This document shows, in pieces, positions 63,438 through 64,000 of a stretch of 64,000 nt of DNA (within the stretch, counting starts at the first letter, position 1; each line of letters opens with the position of its first letter). The position numbers were made by a program, and so were the translations under genes. Location of the stretch: positions 4,030,001-4,094,000 of the forward strand of contig NZ_AP025739.1 in assembly GCF_003574315.2 (NCBI RefSeq), written 5' to 3'. The notes under the pieces were generated by a model that did no database searches, was not told the DNA's origin, and was given only the letters and a program-made list of their open reading frames with translations. The DNA comes from Capsulimonas corticalis (lineage in GTDB: Bacteria; Armatimonadota; Armatimonadia; Armatimonadales; Capsulimonadaceae).

Positions 63438-64000
63438 CTACCGCCCGCGTCCCGCCGACTGTCCGTTGGCGGTCCCGGGAGCGCGTACGCCGTCTTTGTG
63501 TTCGTGGCCCTGGCGCGCCTGGCGGGCGCGTTCGGCGCGCTCGTGTTTCTTGGCGTGCTTGCCGTGCACGGTGGCGTCCGGGCAGTACATGTGGCAGGAG
63601 TTCTGTTTCATGACGACGGGAGCGATCGCGATGTCGGCATGGTGGACGAGCTCCGCCGTGAGCTGGCCGACGAAGTCGTCTGGATCGTTCGTGTCCGAAT
63701 CGAACATGCCGTAATGCATCGGAATGACTTCGCGCGGCTCGATCTCCAGAGTGAGTTTGACCGCCTGCTCCAGCGTCATGCTTGCGTGCTCGCTGTTGAT
63801 GGGGATCAGCAGAACGTCGGTGATAAACTCCGCGACGGCCGCCGCGAGACCGTCATGGTATTCGCTGTCGCCGACGTGATAGACGACCGGTCCCACGGCG
63901 GTGTCGTTGCCGTGGTTGAAGTCGAAGACATACCCCACGCTGTCTTCCGTGTGGTGCGCGGGAACCACATGAGCGGTGAAGTTCGTGAAGCTCAGGGTTT
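63438..64000 (-). CDS. UlaG-like metallo-beta-lactamase-fold hydrolase, C-terminal part
   Basis: The frame stays open through the right edge, so the N-terminal part with the HxHxDH motif is beyond the window. Visible are VVPAHHTEDSVGYVF, the metal ligand motif HVGDSEY, PINSEHASM, and the C-terminal MHYGMFDSDTNDPDD. This combination matches the UlaG branch (L-ascorbate-6-P lactonase and related phosphodiesterases). The GTG at 63968 is inside conserved sequence and is not the start. The C-terminal Arg/His-rich tail (HAKKHERAERARQARQGHEH) is unusual and of unknown use. Confidence 0.88.
   Translation of the reverse strand, partial: TLSFTNFTAHVVPAHHTEDSVGYVFDFNHGNDTAVGPVVYHVGDSEYHDGLAAAVAEFITDVLLIPINSEHASMTLEQAVKLTLEIEPREVIPMHYGMFDSDTNDPDDFVGQLTAELVHHADIAIAPVVMKQNSCHMYCPDATVHGKHAKKHERAERARQARQGHEHKDGVRAPGTANGQSAGRGR

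Overview
The window is 64 kb of GC-rich bacterial chromosome, densely packed, with almost every base in or beside a protein gene. I see no insertion sequence, prophage, CRISPR array or rRNA. The gene content fits a deep-branching, Gram-negative-type heterotroph, possibly Armatimonadota: a nuo-type complex I operon, mcsA-mcsB-clpC, a GH92 mannosidase, cell-wall recycling genes (nagZ, anmK), YfhO- and GT-C-type membrane glycosyltransferases, and many secreted proteins of unknown function. The phylum is an inference from gene content, not from a marker tree.

Layout. 1-11166: nuoF (cut by the window edge) to nuoN in canonical order. 11485-13293: a membrane-anchored MutS-like ATPase on the minus strand. 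13423-18281: ilvE, a minimal mcsA, mcsB and clpC, then tRNA-Ser(UGA) on the minus strand. 18629-22028: two small genes (PRC-barrel-like; secreted His-rich) and a secreted GH92 mannosidase. 22197-25295: VanZ-like protein, amidohydrolase, CPBP-type membrane protein, STAS protein. 25359-32155 (minus): priA, def, fmt, a TPR protein and yfhO-like. 32311-36061: Ppx/GppA, a GT-C protein and an EEP-fold hydrolase. 36067-42900: small membrane protein, secreted HExxH protein, Eis-like acetyltransferase, S9 peptidase with an extra C-terminal domain, second secreted HExxH protein, SpoIIE-type phosphatase. 42986-51209 (minus): SH3/coiled-coil protein, ankyrin protein, secreted protein, ErpA-like protein, a GltD-like flavoprotein fused to ferredoxin, small acidic protein plus alpha/beta hydrolase, zinc-ribbon membrane protein, NagZ. 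51536-54265: ADP-forming acyl-CoA synthetase/GNAT fusion. 54489-62623 (minus): a five-gene envelope cassette ending in anmK. 62746-64000: HAD phosphatase and a UlaG-like hydrolase cut by the window edge.

How the parts work together. Complex I supplies NADH-driven proton pumping. mcsA-mcsB-clpC is the arginine-phosphorylation protein quality-control module, but the McsB active site looks altered. NagZ and AnmK are two steps of peptidoglycan recycling. Def, Fmt and PriA are housekeeping. STAS and SpoIIE-type proteins are partner-switching components located apart from each other.

The most unusual signals are not genes. (1) A set of long, near-perfect inverted repeats and short palindromes sits mostly between convergent genes, and two of the loci share a 21-nt word. 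(2) Several genes have a TATAAT-like -10 box only 5-10 nt before the start codon and no Shine-Dalgarno, so they are probably read from leaderless mRNAs. Other points worth a second look are the McsB substitutions, a probable AUA start codon and the five-gene envelope cassette.
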